Positions 25,047 to 32,494 of a DNA stretch of 33,061 bases are shown here, one piece after another. The first letter of the stretch is position 1, and each line of letters opens with the position of its first letter. Source of the DNA: Candidatus Pelethocola excrementipullorum (lineage in GTDB: Bacteria; Bacillota; Clostridia; Lachnospirales; Lachnospiraceae); contig DVNN01000065.1 in NCBI GenBank assembly GCA_018714325.1, positions 1 to 33,061 of the forward strand, written 5' to 3'. The notes beneath the pieces were generated by a model, which did not search any database, was not told where the DNA came from, and saw only the letters and a list, made by a program, of their open reading frames with translations. The translations under genes and the position numbers were made by a program.

Positions 25047-26051
25047 ATGAGAAAGAAGTTGTTAGGGATAGCATTATGTTTAGCGGTTATTGGTTCTATG
25101 GTAGGTTGCGGAGATAATAAATCCAGTGAAAGCGCTTCAGCGGGTAGCGGATCTATTGAGAAGTCAGGAAGTGAAGGTGACGCAGGAGAAAATCAGAAGG
25201 ATATGAAGATTGCCGTTGTCTTACATGCGATGAACAGCTCCTTTTATACAAAGATGTCTGATGGAGCGAAAGCGGCAGGTAAGGATCTTGGAATAACCGT
25301 AGATGTTATGGCACCAACCACGGCCAGCAATTTAAGTGAACAGGTCAGTCTGATGGAATCCTGTATTACAGCAGGGTATCAAGGAATTGCTACCGTGACC
25401 TGGGATCCATCGGGATTTAACTCTGTGATTGCGAAAGCAAATGATGCCGGAATACCAGTGGTAGGCTTTAATCAAGATGCAGAAGGGTGTGGAAGTGAAG
25501 CCTTCGTAGGACAGGAGCATGAAGACGCAGGCTATCAGATGGGCAAATATATGTTTGGTGAGGTAATGAATGGCCAAGGTAAATATGTGGTAGCCAGCTG
25601 TGCTCCCACGGATTCCGCTTTGATAGCCAGAACCACAGGCATTGAGAAGGCAGCTAAAGAGTATCCTGACATTGAATTTGGCGGTGTTATTGATATTGGA
25701 ACCGATTTGACCAACGCCTATTCCGTTATTGAGAATGCATATCTGGCAGATTCTGAAATCGATGCCATTTTAGGAGTGGATGTATTTAGCGAGGCGATAG
25801 GAACTTATATCTCCACCAATGGATTAAAAGAGAAAATAAAAGCAGCTGGATTTGACTTAGTAGAAGGTACCTTAGAGCATGTTAAAAAGGGAGATATGCA
25901 GCTTACTGTTGGCCAGAATCCCTATCTACAAGGCTACTATTCAGTCCTTGATCTCTACATGAACCTGGCTCATGATGGGCAGTTTATCGATGTCAACACG
26001 GGTGCCCAGCTTGTAACAGCGGATAATGTAAATGAGGTAGAGCCTGAATAA
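25047..26051 (+). CDS. rbsB: Sugar ABC transporter substrate-binding lipoprotein (RbsB-like)
   Basis: A 334-residue type I periplasmic binding protein. The signal peptide MRKKLLGIALCLAVIGSMVG ends at a lipobox with C21, so it should be lipid-anchored on the outer face of the membrane. A Ser/Gly/Glu-rich linker (about 22-50) precedes the binding domain, which starts at MKIAVVLHAMNSSFYTKMSD. Family-like segments include VVGFNQDA and the GVDVFSEA region. ATG 25047 is chosen because GGAGGAGG lies 6-7 bases upstream and the signal peptide starts there; the longer in-frame start at 24990 would spoil it. A hairpin follows the gene before rbsC. The bound sugar is not known. Confidence 0.9.
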   Translation: MRKKLLGIALCLAVIGSMVGCGDNKSSESASAGSGSIEKSGSEGDAGENQKDMKIAVVLHAMNSSFYTKMSDGAKAAGKDLGITVDVMAPTTASNLSEQVSLMESCITAGYQGIATVTWDPSGFNSVIAKANDAGIPVVGFNQDAEGCGSEAFVGQEHEDAGYQMGKYMFGEVMNGQGKYVVASCAPTDSALIARTTGIEKAAKEYPDIEFGGVIDIGTDLTNAYSVIENAYLADSEIDAILGVDVFSEAIGTYISTNGLKEKIKAAGFDLVEGTLEHVKKGDMQLTVGQNPYLQGYYSVLDLYMNLAHDGQFIDVNTGAQLVTADNVNEVEPE

Positions 26052-26063
26052 TTTGATAACTTG

Positions 26064-26087
26064 GGGCGATTCAAAGTTGAGCCGCCC
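26064..26087 (+). other. Intercistronic hairpin between rbsB and rbsC
   Basis: GGGCG (26064-26068) pairs with CGCCC (26083-26087), and TTCA (26070-26073) with TGAG (26078-26081), with loop AAGT and one A-C mismatch. There is no T-run, and the rbsC ribosome-binding site follows at once. Such hairpins after binding-protein genes often stabilise the upstream mRNA so that it is made in excess over the permease; that role is inferred. Confidence 0.45.
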
Positions 26088-26108
26088 AGGAGAAAAATGA
26101 GGTAGCAT

Positions 26109-27068
26109 ATGGGAAAGAAAAACATTAAAACCTTCAGAGAATTCGGAGTACTGATGGTAATGGTTGTTATCATTATAATCTTATCCGTTGTATCCCCGAT
26201 GTTTTTGAAGGTTACAAATCTTATAAACATTGTTCGTCAGACAGTGGAAATCGGAATTATGGCTATCGGCATGACTTTTATCATAGTTTCTGCTGAAATT
26301 GATTTATCTGCAGGCTCCATATTTGGATTAACGGCCATGTTGGCTGCCTACTTTTATAAGGCTGGTGTTAATCCTACCTTAGTATTCATTCTGGCAATTA
26401 CCGCGGGGGCTGTGTTGGGAGGAATTAACGGATTATTTATCACTAAGGCGAAGATGCCAGCCTTCATCGTGACACTGGGGACTATGCAGATATACAGAAG
26501 TATTGCATACTCCATCTCGGGAGGGCAGAATATCAGTGTTTTCCCGGAAAAAGCTCAGAATAGCTGGGTGTTTAAGATGGGTGGCTCCATAGGTCCAATA
26601 CCTATTCAGGTAATCATTATGTTGGTTTTCTTTATAATTGCACATATCATCATGTCAAAGACTAAATTTGGATTTGAAGTATATGCCACAGGTGGAAATA
26701 AAAGAGCCGCAAATCTGGCAGGTATCGGAACAGATAAGATTAAACTCATCAGTTTTATTTCGGCAGGTGCACTCTATGCCTTCGCAAGCCAGATTAGTAT
26801 TGCATACCTTCAGTCAGTTCCTACAACAGCTGGGGCATCCAGGGAGATGGATGTGATTGCAGCCGTTATCTTAGGAGGAGCTGCCCTGGTAGGAGGAAGA
26901 GGGTCTGTGATTGGGACTTTAATCGGTGCGATCATCATGAGTGTCGTGAAAAACGGTATGGTACTATTAAGCGTTCCCGTCTTCTGGCAGTCAGGTTTTA
27001 TAGGTGTGATTATCATCTTGGCAGTTCTTATTGATACATGTATTAGTCAGGCGGAGAAGAATAGATAG
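26109..27068 (+). CDS. rbsC: Sugar ABC transporter permease (RbsC-like)
   Basis: A 319-residue membrane protein of the BPD_transp_2 (RbsC/AraH) family, with about 8-10 hydrophobic helices. The segment EIDLSAGSIFGLTAMLAA (residues 58-75) and the loop ATGGNKRAANLAGI (about 193-206), which couples to the ATPase, are typical; the latter corresponds to the EAA-like GGN motif. It ends in a helix with a short basic tail. The ATG follows GAGG and the hairpin at 26064-26087. Its ATPase partner follows 10 bases later but is interrupted by a stop codon. Confidence 0.92.
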   Translation: MGKKNIKTFREFGVLMVMVVIIIILSVVSPMFLKVTNLINIVRQTVEIGIMAIGMTFIIVSAEIDLSAGSIFGLTAMLAAYFYKAGVNPTLVFILAITAGAVLGGINGLFITKAKMPAFIVTLGTMQIYRSIAYSISGGQNISVFPEKAQNSWVFKMGGSIGPIPIQVIIMLVFFIIAHIIMSKTKFGFEVYATGGNKRAANLAGIGTDKIKLISFISAGALYAFASQISIAYLQSVPTTAGASREMDVIAAVILGGAALVGGRGSVIGTLIGAIIMSVVKNGMVLLSVPVFWQSGFIGVIIILAVLIDTCISQAEKNR

Positions 27069-27078
27069 GAGGCTAACC

Positions 27079-28569
27079 ATGGAACCGTATATTCAATTTA
27101 AAAATGTTACGAAGAGGTTTGGGGGAGTCACCGCATTATCCGATGTGTCTTTTGAAATCAGGAAAGGTGAGGTACACTGCCTCTGTGGAGAGAATGGTGC
27201 TGGTAAGTCCACGTTGATCAATCTGTGCGGAGGCGTGTTTGAACCTACTTCAGGCGAAATCTGCATCAACGGTAAAGCAGAGAAGATTAGCAGCGTAAAA
27301 AGATCTGAGAATCTGGGATTTTCAATCGTCCATCAGGAGGTGCCCTTGTGTACTAATATGAGTATTGCCCACAATATTTTCCTTGGTTCATCGGAAAGCA
27401 TGAAGGGTATCCTGATTAATGAAGCATATATGCGTGAAAAAACCCAGGAATTGCTGGATATGTTTCAGCTAAAGCTAAGTCCCACACAACTGATTGAAAC
27501 ACTCAGCATCGCGGAACAATCTATTGTTCAGATTGCCAAGGCCATCTATTATAAACCAGACATACTTATCCTGGATGAACCGACGGCGGCTCTGACAAAT
27601 GATCAAAGAGATATTATGTTTAATATTGTGCGTACCCTTCAAAAAGAACAAGGAACCACCATACTTTATGTGAGTCATCGGCTGGAAGAGGTGATGGAAC
27701 TTGGGGATAGGACTACGATTTTACGAGATGGGCAATTTGTGACCACAAAGGATATAAAGGATATTACCATGGATGATATTGTAACCTTGATGGTAGGCAG
27801 GAAAATCAATAAATCATCATGCCATACATGCTGTGCCACAGATGAGGTCTTATTAGAGGTGAGAAAATTCACGAAGAAAAGACAGTTTCAGGATATCTCC
27901 TTTGAACTGAAGAAGGGAGAAATACTTGGGTTTGCAGGCTTTGTAGGAGCCGGAAGAACAGAATTGTTAAATGCTATTTTTGGAGCTAATCGTCCGGACA
28001 GCGGAGAAATCTATATCAATAAGCAACTCGTAAAAATCAGAAGTCCAAAGGACGCCATAAAAAATCGGATGGGCTTAATTCCGTAAAACAGAAGGGATGA
28101 TGCCCTGATTGCAGAAATGTCCGTGAAGCAGAATGCCCAGGTAGTAATATTGAAAAAACTGATTAATCGAGTACTTATTAATAAGAAGAAGTCATCCTTG
28201 ATTATGGAAGAGATGAAAAAGGAATATGCCATTAAATCGGCCAATGTGAATAATTCCATTATGACTTTGAGTGGAGGAAATCAGCAAAAGGTAATCATCG
28301 CCAGATGGATTGCTACGAACCCAGCCATTTTAATGTGTGATGAGCCCACTAGAGGGATTGATGTGGGTGCTAAAGAAGAGGTATATGCTATAATCAGAGA
28401 GATAGCTAAAAAAGGGATTGGCATTATCATGGTATCATCTGAATTGCCGGAACTACTGTCCTTATGTGATAGAATCATCGTTATGCATGAAGGGAAGAAG
28501 ACAGGTGAGTTGTTACAATGTGATGCAACGGAAGAAGGTATCATGAAGTTGGCAGCGGATGTTGGATGA
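27079..28569 (+). pseudogene. rbsA: Sugar ABC transporter ATPase (RbsA-like), interrupted by an in-frame TAA
   Basis: Reading in one frame, 27079-28569 encodes a 496-codon RbsA-type ATPase with two nucleotide-binding domains, the normal family length. Domain 1 has Walker A GENGAGKST, signature LSIAEQ and Walker B ILILDEPTAAL. Domain 2 has the degenerate Walker A GFVGAGRTE, signature LSGGNQQK and Walker B ILMCDEPTRGID. At codon 336 (28084-28086) a TAA falls in GLIP-stop-NRRDDALIAEMSV, where relatives have VPEDRK. One base change from a GAA glutamate codon explains it. Both halves remain open in the same frame with no shift or other decay. The first half could yield a 335-residue product ending inside domain 2; the second half has an ATG at 28117 but no good ribosome-binding site. 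A sequencing error is possible. Confidence 0.85.
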
Positions 28570-28613
28570 TTAGAACTATATTGGCACCATATTGTCATAT
28601 CTAGACGTAAAGA

Positions 28614-28669
28614 CAACGAGTTGTATTTATCACGTAATGTAGTTGATAAGTGCTTCTCGTTGCTTTTTT
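28614..28669 (+). terminator. Rho-independent terminator of the LacI-controlled operon
   Basis: CAACGAG (28614-28620) pairs with CTCGTTG (28656-28662), and ATTTATCA (28625-28632) with TGATAAGT (28644-28651), separated by an internal loop. T-run at 28664-28669. Confidence 0.85.
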
Positions 28670-28771
28670 AACGTAATCCTTTTTTTGTATGGTCAGTGTT
28701 ACTGACTGGTATTTTGTATCATAAATAGATTAAGCTTCACGTATGTGGACGGACTGTATGACGTAAAATAC

Positions 28772-28799
28772 TTGACTATGGAAGATGATATGTTACAAT
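28772..28799 (+). promoter_or_regulatory. Sigma-A type promoter of the glycosyltransferase unit
   Basis: TTGACT (28772-28777), 16-base spacer, TACAAT (28794-28799). It gives a leader of about 145 nt. 28670-28771 shows nothing recognised. Confidence 0.6.
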
Positions 28800-28800
28800 A

Positions 28801-28830
28801 CATATGTGCGCCATTTCAGGTGCACATATG
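28801..28830 (+). repeat. 12-bp inverted repeat at the transcription start of the glycosyltransferase unit
   Basis: CATATGTGCGCC (28801-28812) and GGTGCACATATG (28819-28830) pair over 12 positions with one G-U, loop ATTTCA. It begins one base after the -10 box, so it is either an operator covering the start site or a hairpin at the very 5' end of the mRNA. Confidence 0.5.
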
Positions 28831-28949
28831 AAAATAGATAGAGATATATTCAGGAAAAAGCTTTTGTGACAAAGATAATCCTGCATTTACGAGTTGTGGG
28901 GTATGGCGTTTAGTAAATGCCTAATAATAAAAAACGGAGGATAGTGAAT

Positions 28950-29879
28950 GTGGATAAGGTAGCAGTGTTAATCCCTTGTTATAATGAAAGTAAGACAATT
29001 GCTAAAGTGGTAGAGGATTTTAAAAGAGTAATCCCTGAGGCAACGATTTATGTGTATGATAATAATTCATCTGATGGAACAGATGAAATTGCAAAAAAAG
29101 CAGGAGCAGTTGTGAGGTATGAATATCAGCAAGGAAAGGGAAATACAATTCGACGCATGTTTTTTGAAGTTGATGCGGAGTGTTATCTGATGGTTGATGG
29201 AGATGATACTTATCCTGCCGCAAATGCAAGAGAGATGGTGAATAAAGTATTAGAAAAAAAAGTGGATATGGTGGTCGGAGATAGGCTGTCATCCACTTAT
29301 TTTGAAGAGAACAAGCGTCCTTTTCATAATTTTGGAAATTCCATTGTGCGTGGGTCAATTAATCTTTGGTTTAAAAATGATATTAAAGATATTATGACCG
29401 GATATAGAGCATTTAGTTATAGATTTGTTAAAACATTTCCTGTGCTGTCCAAGGGATTTGAAATTGAGACAGAGATGAGTATCCATGCGATAGACAAGAA
29501 TATGTTTATGGAAAATGTAGTAATTGACTATCGTGACAGACCCGAGGGAAGTGAATCAAAGTTAAATACATTTTCTGATGGCTTCAAAGTAATAAAAACA
29601 ATTATAAGGCTTTTTAGAACATATTGTCCTATGAAGTTTTTTGGGATTATTTCTGGGGGGTTAGCAGTACTTTCTTTAGCGTTTTTTATCCCGGTATTAA
29701 ATGAATATTTTCGCACCGGACTGGTATCTAGAATACCGACTCTAGTTATGTGTGGTTTTGTAATGATTGCCGCTATACAATCTTTGTTTTCTGGTATTTT
29801 ATTACAGACAATTTATCAGAAGAACAGGCAGGATTTTGAAATGCAGTTAGAGCGTGTGACGAGACGAGGGAAATCATGA
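28950..29879 (+). CDS. GT2 glycosyltransferase, polyprenyl-phosphate sugar synthase type
   Basis: A 309-residue family 2 glycosyltransferase of the DPM1-like group. The GT-A fold has LIPCYNESKTI (7-17), DNNSSDGT (37-44) and the metal motif DGDDTYP (83-89), then the conserved MTGYRAF. The C-terminal part has two hydrophobic helices (about 227-248 and 261-283), so it is membrane-bound. Such enzymes load a sugar onto polyprenyl phosphate. GTG 28950 is chosen as start because GGAGG at 28936-28940 is 9 bases upstream and residues DKVAVLIPC begin the fold. The upstream in-frame ATG 28917 lacks a clear site and would place the GGAGG inside the gene. It overlaps the next gene by four bases (ATGA). 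The sugar is unknown. Confidence 0.85.
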   Translation: MDKVAVLIPCYNESKTIAKVVEDFKRVIPEATIYVYDNNSSDGTDEIAKKAGAVVRYEYQQGKGNTIRRMFFEVDAECYLMVDGDDTYPAANAREMVNKVLEKKVDMVVGDRLSSTYFEENKRPFHNFGNSIVRGSINLWFKNDIKDIMTGYRAFSYRFVKTFPVLSKGFEIETEMSIHAIDKNMFMENVVIDYRDRPEGSESKLNTFSDGFKVIKTIIRLFRTYCPMKFFGIISGGLAVLSLAFFIPVLNEYFRTGLVSRIPTLVMCGFVMIAAIQSLFSGILLQTIYQKNRQDFEMQLERVTRRGKS

Positions 29880-31735
29880 TAAAGGGTAATAAGATCGGTG
29901 TGAAAGAAGTTGTTTTGTCACTTTTATGTACAATGGCATTAATATACTATTTTCAGGTCAGCACAGGAAATATTGCGGGAATTGCTTTTTTTGTACTAAT
30001 TTTAGTATTGCTTCAATACAGGGAAGTTGATGTTCCCAGAAGAGAAAAAGTATTGACGGGGATTTTCGCTGCGATTATTTCCTTCCTCATTGTGTTTGGG
30101 AAGCTTGGCAGAAGTAATGAAAGCATACTGGATGCATTGAAAAGATTTCAGGAATCATATATAAAAGACCTGAATACAACAACAGTACACATGAGTGGAT
30201 ATGGAACCCTTGCAGATAAAGTGGTGCTAATGATTACGGTCATTGGGATAGGGATAATTTGTTACTTCCTGCTTTTGAAACTAGTTAGAATTATTCGCGA
30301 AAAAGTATCTATCTATGAAGACGAGCAAAGGATAAAGAACATATTCTGGAAAAGTTTTTTTGTGATACTACTTTGTTGGCTGCCTTATTTTATTGTAAAT
30401 TATCCCGGTGTTTTGGTATATGATAGCATCAATCAAATATCTCAAATTGAAGGAATCATTGAAATTAATAATCATCATCCAGCTGCGCATACAATGCTAA
30501 TATCCGTATGTTATAATTTGGGGAAGTCATTATTTCATTCGGGAAATGCTGGGGTAGCGATATACTCAGTTCTCCAAATGTGCATTTTATCCGCAATTTA
30601 TTCTAATACGGTTGCTGTACTGCATAAAAACAATTTGAAAAAGAAATATTGCATTCTGACAATTGCCTATTTTGCATTAATTCCGCTTCATGCAATGTCC
30701 GCCATTACTATGACGAAGGACTATCTGTTTGCCGGATTTGTATTATGGTTTACGGTTTCACTGTACCAGATATTTGTTAATAAAAATATGTCCATGATAG
30801 TAATCTGTCAAATGATTATAAGTGGAAGTTTGCTTATGTTATTCCGTACAAATGGAATGTATGCTTATGTGCTATGTATACCATTCTTACTGTGGTTTCT
30901 GAAAAAGGAAAGAAAGAGATTTTTGCTCTATTTAGCATGCCCATTATTGATATATGGTATTGTCTCAGGGCCGGTTTATAATTTCAGCGGCATACAAAAG
31001 ACAGATGATATTGTGGAATCTATCTCAATTCCTATGCAACACATCGCAAGAGTTATTGTGGAGTGTGAGTCTGAGCTTACAGATTCAGAGAAGAAACTCA
31101 TAGAACAGGCTGCTCCAATTGAACTTATCAAGGAGACATATAACTGCCGGTTTTCGGATCCTATGAAAAATTTGATGTGGAATCATGGAGCGGGAGCTAA
31201 GATTGAGGAACAAAAGGCAGATTATATGAAATTATGGGTTACACTTGGTCTAAAACATCCTTGGCAATATATTAAAGCAGAAATCGATGCAACAGTAGGG
31301 TACTGGTATCCGGACGAACAATATAATACGATAAGTATAGGGGTATATCCCAATGATCTTGGTCTATCTCCTTTGCTTGGGGAGGATCATAAAGTATATA
31401 CTATGGCAAATAATTGGTATGACCTGTATCGGTATATTCCAATTCTGGGGAATTTATTTAGTATGGGAACCATGTTTGTATTGATGGTGTTTGCCATATA
31501 CAAGCATCTGTATGATAGAAATAAGAGTTTTATAGGATTCATCATGCCGACACTTATGGTATGGGTAACAATTATGATTGCTACGCCTTTACAAAGTGAA
31601 ATGAGATATATGTATTCTGCGATGATTACTGCACCGTTAATCTTTTGCAGTAATTTTATAAAAGATACATCACGATCTAAAAGAGAAAGTAGTGGTGATG
31701 GAATTTCCCAAGAAAAACACGTCACAACTAAGTAG
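29876..31735 (+). CDS. Large multi-pass membrane protein, DUF6020/GT-C-like
   Basis: A 619-residue integral membrane protein with a dozen or so hydrophobic helices and an extracytoplasmic loop region (about 365-520) between the last groups of helices. The segment YPGVLVYDSINQISQIEG, followed by NHHPAAHT, lies in an early loop, where GT-C enzymes carry acidic and histidine active-site residues. I place it in the DUF6020-type group of putative GT-C glycosyltransferases common in Clostridia and Bacilli; this is recognition by pattern, not proof. It overlaps the GT2 gene by four bases, so the pair may work together: GT2 makes a lipid-linked sugar and this protein transfers it outside the cell. 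The C-terminal tail is polar. A terminator follows. Confidence 0.7.
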   Translation: MIKGNKIGVKEVVLSLLCTMALIYYFQVSTGNIAGIAFFVLILVLLQYREVDVPRREKVLTGIFAAIISFLIVFGKLGRSNESILDALKRFQESYIKDLNTTTVHMSGYGTLADKVVLMITVIGIGIICYFLLLKLVRIIREKVSIYEDEQRIKNIFWKSFFVILLCWLPYFIVNYPGVLVYDSINQISQIEGIIEINNHHPAAHTMLISVCYNLGKSLFHSGNAGVAIYSVLQMCILSAIYSNTVAVLHKNNLKKKYCILTIAYFALIPLHAMSAITMTKDYLFAGFVLWFTVSLYQIFVNKNMSMIVICQMIISGSLLMLFRTNGMYAYVLCIPFLLWFLKKERKRFLLYLACPLLIYGIVSGPVYNFSGIQKTDDIVESISIPMQHIARVIVECESELTDSEKKLIEQAAPIELIKETYNCRFSDPMKNLMWNHGAGAKIEEQKADYMKLWVTLGLKHPWQYIKAEIDATVGYWYPDEQYNTISIGVYPNDLGLSPLLGEDHKVYTMANNWYDLYRYIPILGNLFSMGTMFVLMVFAIYKHLYDRNKSFIGFIMPTLMVWVTIMIATPLQSEMRYMYSAMITAPLIFCSNFIKDTSRSKRESSGDGISQEKHVTTK

Positions 31736-31747
31736 AATATAAAAAAT

Positions 31748-31784
31748 ACCCGTTAGACCAGTAAATATGCTGGCTAGCGGGTTT
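31748..31784 (+). terminator. Terminator of the glycosyltransferase unit
   Basis: ACCCGTTAGACCAG (31748-31761) pairs with CTGGCTAGCGGGT (31770-31782) with one bulged A and one G-U. A short T-run (31782-31784) is followed by a further T-rich stretch. Confidence 0.75.
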
Positions 31785-31810
31785 GCTATTTTGTACTACA
31801 AGTACTGATT

Positions 31811-31852
31811 AAAAAAATTGGGCTCGCAGCCTCCTCACAAAGCCGCAACCCC
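31811..31852 (-). terminator. Terminator of tRNA-Pro (minus strand)
   Basis: On the minus strand, the arm 31852-31841 (GGGGTTGCGGCT) pairs imperfectly with 31831-31820 (GGCTGCGAGCCC), followed by AA and then seven T (31817-31811). Confidence 0.65.
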
Positions 31853-31870
31853 TTGTATTTGTTAAAATAA

Positions 31871-31945
31871 TCGGAGTAACTGGATTCGAACCAGCGATCT
31901 CATGACCCCCAGTCATGCGCGATAACCAAACTTCGCTATACCCCG
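31871..31945 (-). tRNA. tRNA-Pro (anticodon GGG)
   Basis: A 75-nt cloverleaf on the minus strand. The acceptor stem is CGGGGTA/TACTCCG with discriminator A73. The D arm GCGA...TCGC is followed by G26. The anticodon stem CATGA/TCATG has loop CTGGGGG, giving anticodon GGG with T33 and G37. The T arm is GCTGG-TTCGAAT-CCAGT. C1-G72 with A73 agrees with bacterial proline tRNAs. The CCA end is not encoded. It reads CCC/CCU codons. Promoter and terminator are present, so it is a solitary tRNA transcript with a leader of about 12 nt. Confidence 0.96.
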
Positions 31946-31963
31946 ATTTCCGACAACGATGTT

Positions 31964-31992
31964 ATTATAACAGGTATTTTTGTAGTTGACAA
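31964..31992 (-). promoter_or_regulatory. Promoter of tRNA-Pro (minus strand)
   Basis: Reading the minus strand: TTGTCA (31992-31987), 17-base spacer, TATAAT (31969-31964), then about 18 bases to the tRNA. Its -35 box overlaps the -35 box of the divergent leuA promoter by five bases. Confidence 0.75.
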
Positions 31993-32014
31993 GACCTAAA
32001 TTAAATGTTATTGT
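31986..32014 (+). promoter_or_regulatory. Promoter of the leuA T-box leader
   Basis: Perfect TTGACA (31986-31991), 17-base spacer, TATTGT (32009-32014). It shares its -35 region with the tRNA-Pro promoter on the other strand. Confidence 0.65.
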
Positions 32015-32020
32015 AAATAT

Positions 32021-32324
32021 TAGGAAAAGGAAAAGCAAAATGCTATGAAGAGGATTAGTATATTAGTTTTTGAATTCAGAAAGCTGCTGGTTGATGCGAA
32101 GCAGTAGAGAAAACTTTTGGAACTGCCCTCTGAGCGGCTGCCTGAAATTCTTCGGAAGAGTAGACGCAGACGGGAGCCCGCCGTTATATGGGCAGGATAT
32201 AAGGTTTTTAAAATCCGTATCCGTAGAGCGTGCGAATTAATTCGCAAATAGGAGTGGTACCGCGCAGGACTTGAATAGCAGTCTTTCGTCTCTTACAATA
32301 AGTGTAAGATACGAGGGGCTTTTT
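32021..32324 (+). promoter_or_regulatory. T-box riboswitch (Leu) in the leuA leader
   Basis: A T-box leader that reads uncharged tRNA. The conserved T-box core TGGTACCGCG is at 32255-32264, preceded by a perfect stem TGCGAATT/AATTCGCA (32231-32246). Stem I has AGAGGATTAGTA on the 5' side, with AGAGG pairing to CCTCT on the 3' side. Directly before that, GAA-CTG-C places the specifier triplet CTG (32123-32125), a leucine codon. This matches leuA, the gene controlled. The terminator is a 17-bp stem with one mismatch (32281-32297 with 32303-32319) followed by a T-run (32320-32324). Uncharged tRNA-Leu is expected to favour the antiterminator and allow leuA transcription. Confidence 0.93.
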
Positions 32325-32494
32325 CTTTTGTCAAAAAACAGACATAAGGCTATGTAAAGTTTACTTTTCCCTGTAATTGAGGAGAGTGGAAAGAAATACA
32401 TGAAGCCGAATGGATGCGTAAGGATTACCGGTAATAGTAAGTACTCAGAAACAAAGTGTATTAGAAAGAATTTAAAAACAGGGAGGTAAGCATT

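Noticed and set aside
28084-28086. Recoding (selenocysteine or pyrrolysine) at the in-frame stop of rbsA
   Set aside because: The codon is TAA, whereas those recodings use TGA or TAG, and relatives have a glutamate there.
28117-28569. Second half of the ATPase as an independent 150-residue gene
   Set aside because: It is in the same frame as the first half, has no convincing ribosome-binding site and contains only half of a nucleotide-binding domain.
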